NCBI GenBank assembly: GCA_002389465.1
Contig: DGOT01000214.1
Location: 2,273-9,445 of the forward strand
DNA: 7,173 bases
Source of the DNA: Bacteroidales bacterium UBA4459
GTDB lineage: Bacteria; Bacteroidota; Bacteroidia; Bacteroidales; F082
Direction of reading: 5' to 3'
The position numbers and the translations under genes are program-made. Positions 1 to 6,015 of this stretch are shown here, one piece after another (the stretch's first letter is position 1; each line of letters opens with the position of its first letter). Below the pieces are notes generated by a model. The model was not told where the DNA came from. It saw only the letters and a program-made list of their open reading frames with translations, and did not search any database.

Positions 1-93
1 CTTTATAACTTCGGAAATACACTTATGACCGGTAGGTGATGAAAACTCAAATACCTCGGGACTAACCGGATCGAAATACAGACTTATATCCAT
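1..93 (-). CDS. Partial CDS, N-terminus; possible arginase/formimidoylglutamase-family protein
   Basis: An ATG at 93-91 on the minus strand opens a frame with no stop through the left edge, giving 31 residues that begin MDISLYFDPVSPEVFEF and continue to SEVIK. It lies 45 nt downstream of the topA stop on the same strand, so it may be co-transcribed with topA. The start (an acidic/aromatic opening followed by a 'DPVS' segment) resembles what I remember of N-termini of Bacteroidota arginase/formimidoylglutamase proteins, which I also recall next to topA in some members of the phylum. This is a weak, memory-based resemblance: none of the manganese-binding motifs of that family falls inside the window. 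That a gene is present is fairly likely, because the frame is open, the composition is protein-like and the spacing suits an operon. The product is uncertain. Confidence 0.45.
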   Translation of the reverse strand, partial: MDISLYFDPVSPEVFEFSSPTGHKCISEVIK

Positions 94-138
94 TAATGCT
101 GTTCTAGTTTTTCGGAACGAAACTAATGAATTATGAGA

Positions 139-2457
139 TTACTTTTTCTTTCTGTAATATCTTTTCTTAGGCGTATTTTTAGGATCTTTAGCAATCGCCT
201 TACAATCTTCCAGTGTTAGTTGCTTTGGGTCATACTCTTTTGGGATTTTGTAATTCTGCTTATCTATTACCAGATAAGGGCCATAGCGTCCCTGCAACAC
301 CTGCACCGATTTATCTTCCGAAAACTCTTTAATGATTTTTTTCTGGTCGCCCTGCCGCTTTTCTTCGATAAGTTCGATGGCTCTTTTTAGTTCGATCGAT
401 TCCGGGTTATCTTCCTTTTTCAGCGAGTAGAATTTGCTTTTGTGTTTCACGTAGGGGCCAAACCGGCCGATGGCTACAGTAACCTCCTCCTCTTCGTAAG
501 CACCCAGGGTTCTCGGGTAGTCAAACAATTTCAGCGCTTCCTCCAGCGTAATGGTTTCTACTCCCTGGTCTTTACGCAAGCTGGCAAATTTCGGCTTCTC
601 TTCGGTATCCGAATCGCCAATCTGAACCATTGGGCCAAAGCGGCCGATTTTCACATACATGTTCTTTCCTGATGCCGGATCAACACCCAGCAGTCTTTCC
701 CCGCTAAACCTTCCGGCATTTTCCAGGGTATGCTGAATTTTATCATGGAACGGACCGTAGAAATTTTTAATCATCTCATTCCACTCTTTCTTTCCCATGG
801 CAATCTCATCAAATTCTTTCTCTGCATTGGCCGTGAAATTATAGTCGACGATATCATCAAAATATTCCATCAGAAAGTTGTTGACAACCGTTCCAATATC
901 CGTCGGGAATAGTTTTGCCTTGTCGGTACCGATATTCTCACTCGCTTTTGTTTCAGTAAGCGTACTGTTTTTTAAGGATAATAAGTTGATCTGGCGCTTG
1001 CCCTGGTCACGGCTTTCCTTCACAATGTATTCTCTTTTCTGAATCGTAGAAATGGTTGGAGCATAGGTGGACGGCCTGCCAATACCCAACTCTTCCATCT
1101 TTTTAACCAGGCTGGCTTCGGTGTAACGTGGTAAGGGCTTTGAGTAGCGTTCGCGGGCACGCATTTCCACAAATTCAAGTACTTCGCCTTCCTTTACTGC
1201 CGGCAACATACCCTGTGCATCACCGTTTTCTTCGTCTGTACTTTCCATATATACTTTTAAGAATCCGTCAAACTTAATCACTTCGCCGCTAACTAAAAAT
1301 TTTTCTTTGGCTTTGGAGGAGCTGATTTTTATGTTGGTCTTTTCGAGTACGGCATCACTCATTTGTGAAGCTACTGTTCTTTTCCATATAAGCTCATACA
1401 ATCGTTTCTGCTCCGGGGAGCCGTCAATTGTAGTATTTTTAATATAGGTAGGCCTGATGGCTTCGTGTGCCTCCTGGGCACCTTTTATTTTTGTCTTATA
1501 TTTTCTTGTTTTTACATATCCCTCTCCAAACTGCCTGGTTATCTCTTCTTTAGCCATTGAAATAGCCAGATTCGACAAATTGACCGAGTCAGTTCGCATG
1601 TAGGTGATCTTTCCCGATTCGTATAACTGCTGGGCGACACGCATGGTGTTGGCAACCGAAAAACCAAGTTTCCGGGAAGCTTCCTGCTGTAAGGTAGAGG
1701 TGGTAAACGGTGCTGCTGGCGACTTCTTTCCTGGTTTTTTCTCTATGGCCACCACTTTATATTCGGCGTCTTTATGGTCTTCCAGAAAATTTTTGGCTTC
1801 TTCAAACCGGGCAAAGCGTGTAGGATATTCGGCAGTGAACACGCCATTTTCCCTGTCAGCAGGTTTTAAGTCAGCCACGATTCTGTATGCCGAAGTACTT
1901 TTAAAATTCTTTATTTCTTCTTCGCGCTCTACAATAAGCCTCACGGCTACCGACTGAACACGCCCGGCAGAAAGAGCCGGTTTTACTTTCTTCCACAATA
2001 AGGGCGAAAGCTCATAGCCTACCAAACGATCAAGTACCCTGCGGGCCTGCTGTGCCGAAACTAAATTTTTGTCAATCTCACGCGGCGACAGAATAGCTTC
2101 AGAAATGGCATTTTTTGTGATTTCATGAAACACGATACGTTTCGTGTTTTCATCCTTCAAATCAAGCGCTTTGAACAGATGCCAGGAAATCGCTTCTCCT
2201 TCGCGGTCTTCATCAGAGGCAAGCCATACGGTTTCCGATTCTTTAGCAATTTTTTTTAGTTCCCTGACAACTTTCTTTTTATCAGGACTTATTTCGTACT
2301 GAGGCTGGAAGTCGTTGTCGGTTTCAACGCTGATCTTGTTTTTGTTCAAATCCATTACGTGTCCGAAACTCGACCGGACAATAAAATCTCCTCCTAAAAA
2401 TCCTTCAATTGTTTTCGCTTTTGCAGGTGACTCAACGATTACCAAGTTTTTAGCCAT
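139..2457 (-). CDS. topA: DNA topoisomerase I (type IA)
   Basis: This enzyme relaxes negatively supercoiled DNA in the cytoplasm by cutting one strand through a 5'-phosphotyrosine link. The 772-residue protein opens with a TOPRIM domain (about 1-115) showing the catalytic Glu9 in IVES and the acidic triad region SDEDREGE (Asp82, Asp84). The core follows with AGRVQSVAVRLI near 164-175, the active-site YMRTDS with Tyr286 and Arg288, and GIGRPSTYAPTIS near 459-471. The C-terminal third has three topoisomerase repeats marked GRFGP, GRFGP and GRYGP (near 606, 665 and 724) and ends in a lysine/arginine-rich tail. The CxxC zinc ribbons of E. coli TopA are absent. I chose the ATG at 2457 and not the in-frame ATG at 2553: MAKNLVIVESPAKAKTIEG is the conserved family start, and a TAnnTTTG promoter element lies inside the 32-codon extension. 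No Shine-Dalgarno is visible, only an A/T-rich leader. It is divergent from the polysaccharide operon. Confidence 0.97.
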   Translation of the reverse strand: MAKNLVIVESPAKAKTIEGFLGGDFIVRSSFGHVMDLNKNKISVETDNDFQPQYEISPDKKKVVRELKKIAKESETVWLASDEDREGEAISWHLFKALDLKDENTKRIVFHEITKNAISEAILSPREIDKNLVSAQQARRVLDRLVGYELSPLLWKKVKPALSAGRVQSVAVRLIVEREEEIKNFKSTSAYRIVADLKPADRENGVFTAEYPTRFARFEEAKNFLEDHKDAEYKVVAIEKKPGKKSPAAPFTTSTLQQEASRKLGFSVANTMRVAQQLYESGKITYMRTDSVNLSNLAISMAKEEITRQFGEGYVKTRKYKTKIKGAQEAHEAIRPTYIKNTTIDGSPEQKRLYELIWKRTVASQMSDAVLEKTNIKISSSKAKEKFLVSGEVIKFDGFLKVYMESTDEENGDAQGMLPAVKEGEVLEFVEMRARERYSKPLPRYTEASLVKKMEELGIGRPSTYAPTISTIQKREYIVKESRDQGKRQINLLSLKNSTLTETKASENIGTDKAKLFPTDIGTVVNNFLMEYFDDIVDYNFTANAEKEFDEIAMGKKEWNEMIKNFYGPFHDKIQHTLENAGRFSGERLLGVDPASGKNMYVKIGRFGPMVQIGDSDTEEKPKFASLRKDQGVETITLEEALKLFDYPRTLGAYEEEEVTVAIGRFGPYVKHKSKFYSLKKEDNPESIELKRAIELIEEKRQGDQKKIIKEFSEDKSVQVLQGRYGPYLVIDKQNYKIPKEYDPKQLTLEDCKAIAKDPKNTPKKRYYRKKK

Positions 2458-2496
2458 TGTATGAATATTTATATTTCTGTAGTTTTTAAGGCGCAG

Positions 2497-2504
2497 CAAA
2501 AGTA
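2497..2504 (-). promoter_or_regulatory. Bacteroidota-type -7 promoter element for topA
   Basis: Read on the minus strand this is TACTTTTG, a full match to the Bacteroidota primary-sigma -7 consensus TAnnTTTG. It sits 39 nt upstream of the topA ATG at 2457, which predicts a short leader of roughly 30 nt. No TTG/TTTG -33 element is seen at the usual 19-21 nt spacing. The element lies inside the reading-frame extension upstream of that ATG, so the longer start would not be transcribed from this promoter. Confidence 0.5.
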
Positions 2505-2522
2505 ATATATTTCCTGAACTCC

Positions 2523-2544
2523 TGTAAAAAGCGCCTTTTTTACA
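2523..2544. repeat. Inverted repeat upstream of the topA -7 element
   Basis: TGTAAAAA at 2523-2530 is matched by its reverse complement TTTTTACA at 2537-2544, around the six-base centre GCGCCT. The repeat begins 18 nt upstream of the topA -7 element, where an operator or activator site could lie. An alternative fold pairs AAAAAG (2526-2531) with CTTTTT (2535-2540). The A/T arms make chance occurrence plausible, and no regulator can be named. Confidence 0.3.
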
Positions 2545-2585
2545 AAAAAACAAACAGGATAACTATTCTGCACTTTTTACGTATA

Positions 2586-2597
2586 CACACCCGTGTG
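2586..2597. repeat. Short palindrome CACAC-CC-GTGTG
   Basis: This is a perfect 5-bp inverted repeat with a two-base centre in the middle of the divergent intergenic region, about 73 nt upstream of the plus-strand -7 element. It could be a dimeric repressor or activator half-site pair. It is short and appears only once in the window, so the assignment as a regulatory site is speculative. Confidence 0.2.
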
Positions 2598-2628
2598 GTA
2601 ATAAATAATACCCATTTTCAGTGATCTA

Positions 2629-2646
2629 TATTGTAGTTCTATTGTA
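2629..2646 (+). repeat. Direct heptamer repeat TATTGTA upstream of the export operon promoter
   Basis: TATTGTA occurs at 2629-2635 and again at 2640-2646. The copies are 11 nt apart start to start, about one helical turn. The second copy ends 23 nt upstream of the -7 element at 2670, so the pair covers or adjoins the expected -33 region, where no TTTG is correctly spaced. Tandem sites one turn apart are typical of activators such as response regulators, but in A/T-rich DNA the repeat could be chance. Confidence 0.3.
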
Positions 2647-2669
2647 TGATGGACGTAATAAAAAAGGAC

Positions 2670-2677
2670 TAAATTTG
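2670..2677 (+). promoter_or_regulatory. Bacteroidota-type -7 promoter element for the polysaccharide export operon
   Basis: TAAATTTG is a full match to TAnnTTTG and lies 34 nt upstream of the ATG at 2712, giving a predicted leader of under 30 nt. The nearest upstream TTG (2642-2644) is 25 nt away, further than the usual 19-21 nt, so the -33 element is weak or missing. Together with the direct repeat just upstream, this suggests activator-assisted transcription of the three-gene unit; that regulation is inferred. Confidence 0.55.
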
Positions 2678-2711
2678 CATTTAACCACAAAACAAGCTTA
2701 AGATTCAATCT

Positions 2712-3506
2712 ATGAAAAAAAACCTGCAGTCTCATATTATCACGCTTGTCTGGCTGACATTGATTATTACGGTGGTTTCTTCGTGCATACCTCAGAAGAA
2801 AATGCTGTATATGCGCGTAAGAGAAGACGCTGATACACTGAAAGAGTTTGTAAACGACCGGAAAGTTACTTATAAAATCCAGAACGGAGATAACCTCTAT
2901 ATTAAGATCGTCAGTATGGATGAAACCACCAATGACCTGCTTAATCCTATGGGTTCGGGTGGCGGTGGAGGCAATTCGGGTGGCGGTGGAAATTATTTAA
3001 GCAGCTATACTGTCTCCGAGGAAGGGAACCTTGATTTTCCACTGGTGGGCAAAATCTATGTGAAAAACAAAACCGTTGAGGAAATAACGGATTTACTCAC
3101 TGTCCAGCTGAATGAGTACATTAAAGAATTTGTGGTCATTATCAAACTGGTGAATTTCAATATTACCATACTTGGAGAAATAAGTTCGCCGGGACAATAC
3201 GAGATTTATCAAACCGATATCAATATGTTTGAGGCTATTGCCATGGCCGGCGATATGACTGATTATTCGATACGCGATAAGGTATTGGTTATCCGGAAAA
3301 CAAAAAACGGTTCCAGTGTCCACGAGGTGGATATGTCGAGCAGGTCTTTTCTTTCGTCTGACTATTTTTACCTGAAGCCCGATGATATTATTTATGTAAA
3401 ACCTATGAAAGCCAAACAGTTTACTTTTACCAATTTCCCATACGGTATGGTAATGAGTGTTATTTCGTTTGCTTTGGTATTGGTTACTTACTTTAGTTTA
3501 AAATAG
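2712..3506 (+). CDS. wza: Wza-like polysaccharide export lipoprotein (Poly_export/SLBB)
   Basis: This is an outer-membrane/periplasmic component of capsule or exopolysaccharide export, the likely exit channel for the polymer delivered by the kinase/co-polymerase encoded next. The 264-residue protein starts with a lipoprotein signal peptide: a short Lys-rich start, a hydrophobic run at about 9-22 and a lipobox VVSSC with Cys25. A polysaccharide-export domain follows (about 52-147, entering at YKIQNGD), interrupted by a Gly/Ser/Asn insert at 81-94. One SLBB domain spans about 150-196 (LGEISSPGQYEI, then LVIR), with the closing LKPDDIIYVKP near 221-231. A hydrophobic segment at about 245-262 ends the protein and could be a membrane-spanning helix. 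It is shorter than E. coli Wza (about 380 residues), with one SLBB domain, a layout usual in Bacteroidota. The gene is first in the operon, 16 nt ahead of the kinase gene. The symbol is given by family homology, not strict orthology. Confidence 0.9.
   Translation: MKKNLQSHIITLVWLTLIITVVSSCIPQKKMLYMRVREDADTLKEFVNDRKVTYKIQNGDNLYIKIVSMDETTNDLLNPMGSGGGGGNSGGGGNYLSSYTVSEEGNLDFPLVGKIYVKNKTVEEITDLLTVQLNEYIKEFVVIIKLVNFNITILGEISSPGQYEIYQTDINMFEAIAMAGDMTDYSIRDKVLVIRKTKNGSSVHEVDMSSRSFLSSDYFYLKPDDIIYVKPMKAKQFTFTNFPYGMVMSVISFALVLVTYFSLK
2954..2990 (+). repeat. Tandem duplication encoding a glycine-rich insert
   Basis: The 16-mer TTCGGGTGGCGGTGGA occurs at 2954-2969 and, identically, at 2975-2990, a period of 21 nt or seven codons. 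It encodes the GSGGGGG-NSGGGGN stretch at residues 81-94 of the export lipoprotein. Because the period is a multiple of three, gain or loss of a unit would keep the frame. Confidence 0.75.
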
Positions 3507-3522
3507 ATTAAGCAATTAATAA

Positions 3523-5994
3523 ATGACAACAGACCCCATAGAAGGAATACAGCTACAGGAAGAAAGTGTAGATTTTAAAGTACTTGTCTTCAAGTTTGCA
3601 CAAAACTGGTATTTGTTTGTGCTGACCGTGTTTGTTGCTATTGTTGTTGCTTTTTTGTTTAACAACTATACGGCTCCGGTATATGAAGTAGACACCACTT
3701 TGCTTATAAAAAGTGATCAGTCGGCAGCTGATCCCTCTCGTGTTATTGGTTTGGGTATGTTTAACCAGACAAAAAGTATCGAAAACGAAATTGCCCGGCT
3801 GAAGTCCTTTTCGCATGTTTTTCAGGTAGTCCAGAATCTTGATTTTGAGGTCTCCTATTTTGAGGACAGGGGCCTGATCAGGCGCGAATTATACCATGAA
3901 GCACCTTTCGAAATAATTTACGATTCAACCACCCCACAGGCTATCGGGTTGACATACACGATCACGCTGCTCAACAATAATGAATATTTACTGGAAGCTG
4001 AAGGTGAATACGTCAGGTTATACGATTACAATCTGGCTAAATATGTGGGTACTAAAGCCGAGGCATTCAAAATTAACGAAACCTATCTGTTCGGACAGGA
4101 AATCAGCACCCCTTACAACACGTTTAAAGTCGTTTTGAACGACCGGTTCAGGGCAAATAAACATATCTCAAGAAATTATGACATCGTTTTCAGGGATTAT
4201 TTCAGCTTGACAGGTTCCTTACGCGGTTTCACAATTTCACCGATCAGCGAGGGATCCTCCATTTTAAATATAAAAATGCGGAGCAAGAATGCCCGCAAGG
4301 CAACCAGTTTTCTCAATACACTTACGGCTTTTTATCTGAACCAGAGTCTTGAGAAAAAGAACATGATCGTACAAAACACCATTAACTTTATTGAAGATCA
4401 GCTGAAAGTAATTGCCGATACTGTACTGAGCGCAGCCGAAGACCTGCAGAATTTCCAGACAACCAATAAAGTGATGAACATTGATTTTGAAACCGAACAA
4501 ATCCTTCAGCAAACCGTTGAATTGGAACGGGAAAAAGCCCAGTTGCTGGTGACACGAAGCTATTATAAGAATCTGGAAAACTACGTGCGGAGCAACCTGG
4601 ACCAGCCCGAAAGCCTGATTGCTCCATCATCGATGGGTATTGAAGACCCTGTGCTAGGTTCTCTGTTCGGTGCTTTATTAGCATTGTACGGAGAGCGGAT
4701 GGATGCCCTGGTGTCAGCAACCGATAATTCACCTACGCTGAAAGTGATCGACACCAAGATCAATGCTACGAAACAGGCAATACTTGAAAACATAAAAAAC
4801 AACATGGCCAACCTGGACGAGACTACGAAGAAGATTGATGATGAAGTTGTTTTACTCGATCATCAAGCGTCCAAGCTTCCCTTAACACAATACCAGTTGT
4901 TCGGGTACCAGAGCCGGTTCGATCTGGCCAACAGTATTTACACTTTCCTTTTAAAGAAAAGATCGGAAGCACAAATTACAAAAGCGTCCAATGTGCCGGA
5001 TAACGAAATTATTGATAAAGCACGGTTCAGTCTGCGCCGGGCCGTAGCTCCGAAAAAAACGATGAATTACATGATCGCCCTGATTTTGGGCCTTGTATTT
5101 CCCGTAGTGTATGTGCTGGGTAAAGATTACCTGAACGACACCATTATCGAGCGTAAAGACATCGAAAAACTGACTCATTTCCCCATCGTCGGGCAGATCA
5201 ACCACTCCAACAAAGAAACCAATATGGTAGTGACACGGTTCCCAAAATCAAGTATTTCCGAATCGTTCCGTTCCATGCGCACCAACATTCAATACCTGAC
5301 CAGAGGACAGAAAACCAATGTGCTCATGGTAACTTCCGATATGGTAGGTGCCGGAAAAACGTTTATTTCCATTAACCTGGCAAGTATTTACGCTCAATAT
5401 GAAAAGAAAACGGTGCTGGTGGGATTTGACCTCAGGAAACCGAAAATCTTCCAAGATTTCGGATTATCCAATGATGAGGGAATTACCTCTTATCTGATCG
5501 GGAATTCTGAACTGGGTGACATTATTCAGCCATCCGGAAAATTAAAAAATCTGGATATTATTTTGGCCGGACCGGTACCTCCTAACCCTGCCGAGTTGAT
5601 TGCTTCCGATAAAACCACAACCTTTATCGAAGAGTTGCGGAAAAGATATGAGTACATTATTTTTGACACACCGCCCGTTGGCCTTGTAACCGATGCTTAC
5701 CTGCTGATGGATCATTCAGATGTTAATATATTCATTGTCCGCCAGCGCTACACCAACAAAAAGGTATTCGGTTCCATCATAAAAGAAATTGAAGACCGGG
5801 GAATGAAAATGAATATTAGCGTTAACGATATTGCCACATCGGGTGTTTACGGATACCAATACGGATACGGCCGGGGTTATGGTTACGGGTATGGTTACGG
5901 GTATGGCTATGGATACGGGTATGGTTATTATACCGATGACAAACCCGACAAGAATAAGAAGTCATTTTTTAAACGATTGTTCAACCAGGCGTAG
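3523..5994 (+). CDS. wzc: Wzc-like polysaccharide co-polymerase fused to a tyrosine autokinase (BY-kinase)
   Basis: This inner-membrane protein controls polymer length and export and phosphorylates its own C-terminal tyrosines. It has 823 residues. A Wzz-type N-terminus has a first transmembrane helix at about 28-47. A long periplasmic part, probably coiled in places (about 275-345 and 405-450), leads into a GNVR-type region (YQSRFDLANSIYTFLLKKRSEAQ, near 462-484). The second helix is at about 514-534. The cytoplasmic kinase carries the ExxRxxR oligomerisation motif (Glu580, Arg583, Arg586), Walker A SDMVGAGKT (Lys612), Walker A' VLVGFDLRKP (Asp636) and Walker B YIIFDTPP (Asp715), with PPNPAEL between them. 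The tail is extreme: 14 tyrosines between 776 and 803, including nine consecutive Gly-Tyr pairs, then YTDD and a basic end KKSFFKRLF. The start has no Shine-Dalgarno. The gene sits 16 nt after the export lipoprotein gene and 21 nt before wlbA. The symbol is given by family homology. Confidence 0.93.
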   Translation: MTTDPIEGIQLQEESVDFKVLVFKFAQNWYLFVLTVFVAIVVAFLFNNYTAPVYEVDTTLLIKSDQSAADPSRVIGLGMFNQTKSIENEIARLKSFSHVFQVVQNLDFEVSYFEDRGLIRRELYHEAPFEIIYDSTTPQAIGLTYTITLLNNNEYLLEAEGEYVRLYDYNLAKYVGTKAEAFKINETYLFGQEISTPYNTFKVVLNDRFRANKHISRNYDIVFRDYFSLTGSLRGFTISPISEGSSILNIKMRSKNARKATSFLNTLTAFYLNQSLEKKNMIVQNTINFIEDQLKVIADTVLSAAEDLQNFQTTNKVMNIDFETEQILQQTVELEREKAQLLVTRSYYKNLENYVRSNLDQPESLIAPSSMGIEDPVLGSLFGALLALYGERMDALVSATDNSPTLKVIDTKINATKQAILENIKNNMANLDETTKKIDDEVVLLDHQASKLPLTQYQLFGYQSRFDLANSIYTFLLKKRSEAQITKASNVPDNEIIDKARFSLRRAVAPKKTMNYMIALILGLVFPVVYVLGKDYLNDTIIERKDIEKLTHFPIVGQINHSNKETNMVVTRFPKSSISESFRSMRTNIQYLTRGQKTNVLMVTSDMVGAGKTFISINLASIYAQYEKKTVLVGFDLRKPKIFQDFGLSNDEGITSYLIGNSELGDIIQPSGKLKNLDIILAGPVPPNPAELIASDKTTTFIEELRKRYEYIIFDTPPVGLVTDAYLLMDHSDVNIFIVRQRYTNKKVFGSIIKEIEDRGMKMNISVNDIATSGVYGYQYGYGRGYGYGYGYGYGYGYGYGYYTDDKPDKNKKSFFKRLFNQA
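5875..5928 (+). repeat. In-frame GGN-TAY hexamer array encoding (Gly-Tyr)9
   Basis: Nine consecutive six-base units GGN-TAY lie at the 3' end of the kinase gene. A 12-mer GGTTACGGGTAT is repeated exactly at 5881-5892 and 5893-5904; the other units differ only at synonymous third positions. The wider tyrosine-rich tail spans 5848-5931. The unit is a multiple of three, so slippage would change the number of tyrosines without breaking the frame. Confidence 0.9.
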
Positions 5995-6015
5995 GATTTA
6001 AAAAAGAGAAATTTT

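Larger units (their letters stand above)
2458..2711. other. Divergent intergenic region between topA and the polysaccharide operon
   Basis: This 254-nt noncoding stretch is A/T-rich and contains promoters for both directions. It holds a minus-strand -7 element at 2497-2504, an inverted repeat at 2523-2544, a small palindrome at 2586-2597, a heptamer direct repeat at 2629-2646 and a plus-strand -7 element at 2670-2677. I found no convincing small gene or terminator in it. The roughly 120 nt between the two promoter regions leave room for regulator binding. Confidence 0.7.

Noticed and set aside
101..125. Stem-loop candidates between topA and the left partial gene (TAGTTT/AAACTA, or GTTC/GAAC)
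   Set aside because: The two pairings are short and mutually exclusive, and no T-run follows on the minus strand, so neither a terminator nor a regulator can be supported.
442..672. Plus-strand open frame of 76 codons opposite topA
   Set aside because: It lies wholly antisense to conserved topA coding sequence, has no promoter or ribosome-binding context, and its translation resembles no family I know.
139..900. Missing CxxC zinc ribbons in topA as a sign of truncation
   Set aside because: The C-terminus instead has three intact GRxGP-type topoisomerase repeats and a basic tail, a known alternative architecture; the gene is complete.
1604..1957. Plus-strand open frame of 117 codons opposite topA
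   Set aside because: It is antisense to the topA core around the catalytic tyrosine; its serine/alanine-rich composition fits a shadow of the real frame.
4388..4811. Minus-strand open frames of 76-114 codons inside the kinase gene
   Set aside because: They overlap the periplasmic domain of a well-supported gene on the other strand and have no independent support.
5335..5361. Unusual Walker A (DMVGAGKT, with Ala where many BY-kinases have Glu) as a possible loss of kinase activity
   Set aside because: The essential Gly-Lys-Thr is intact, that position varies among BY-kinases, and the Walker A' and B aspartates are present, so the kinase should be functional.
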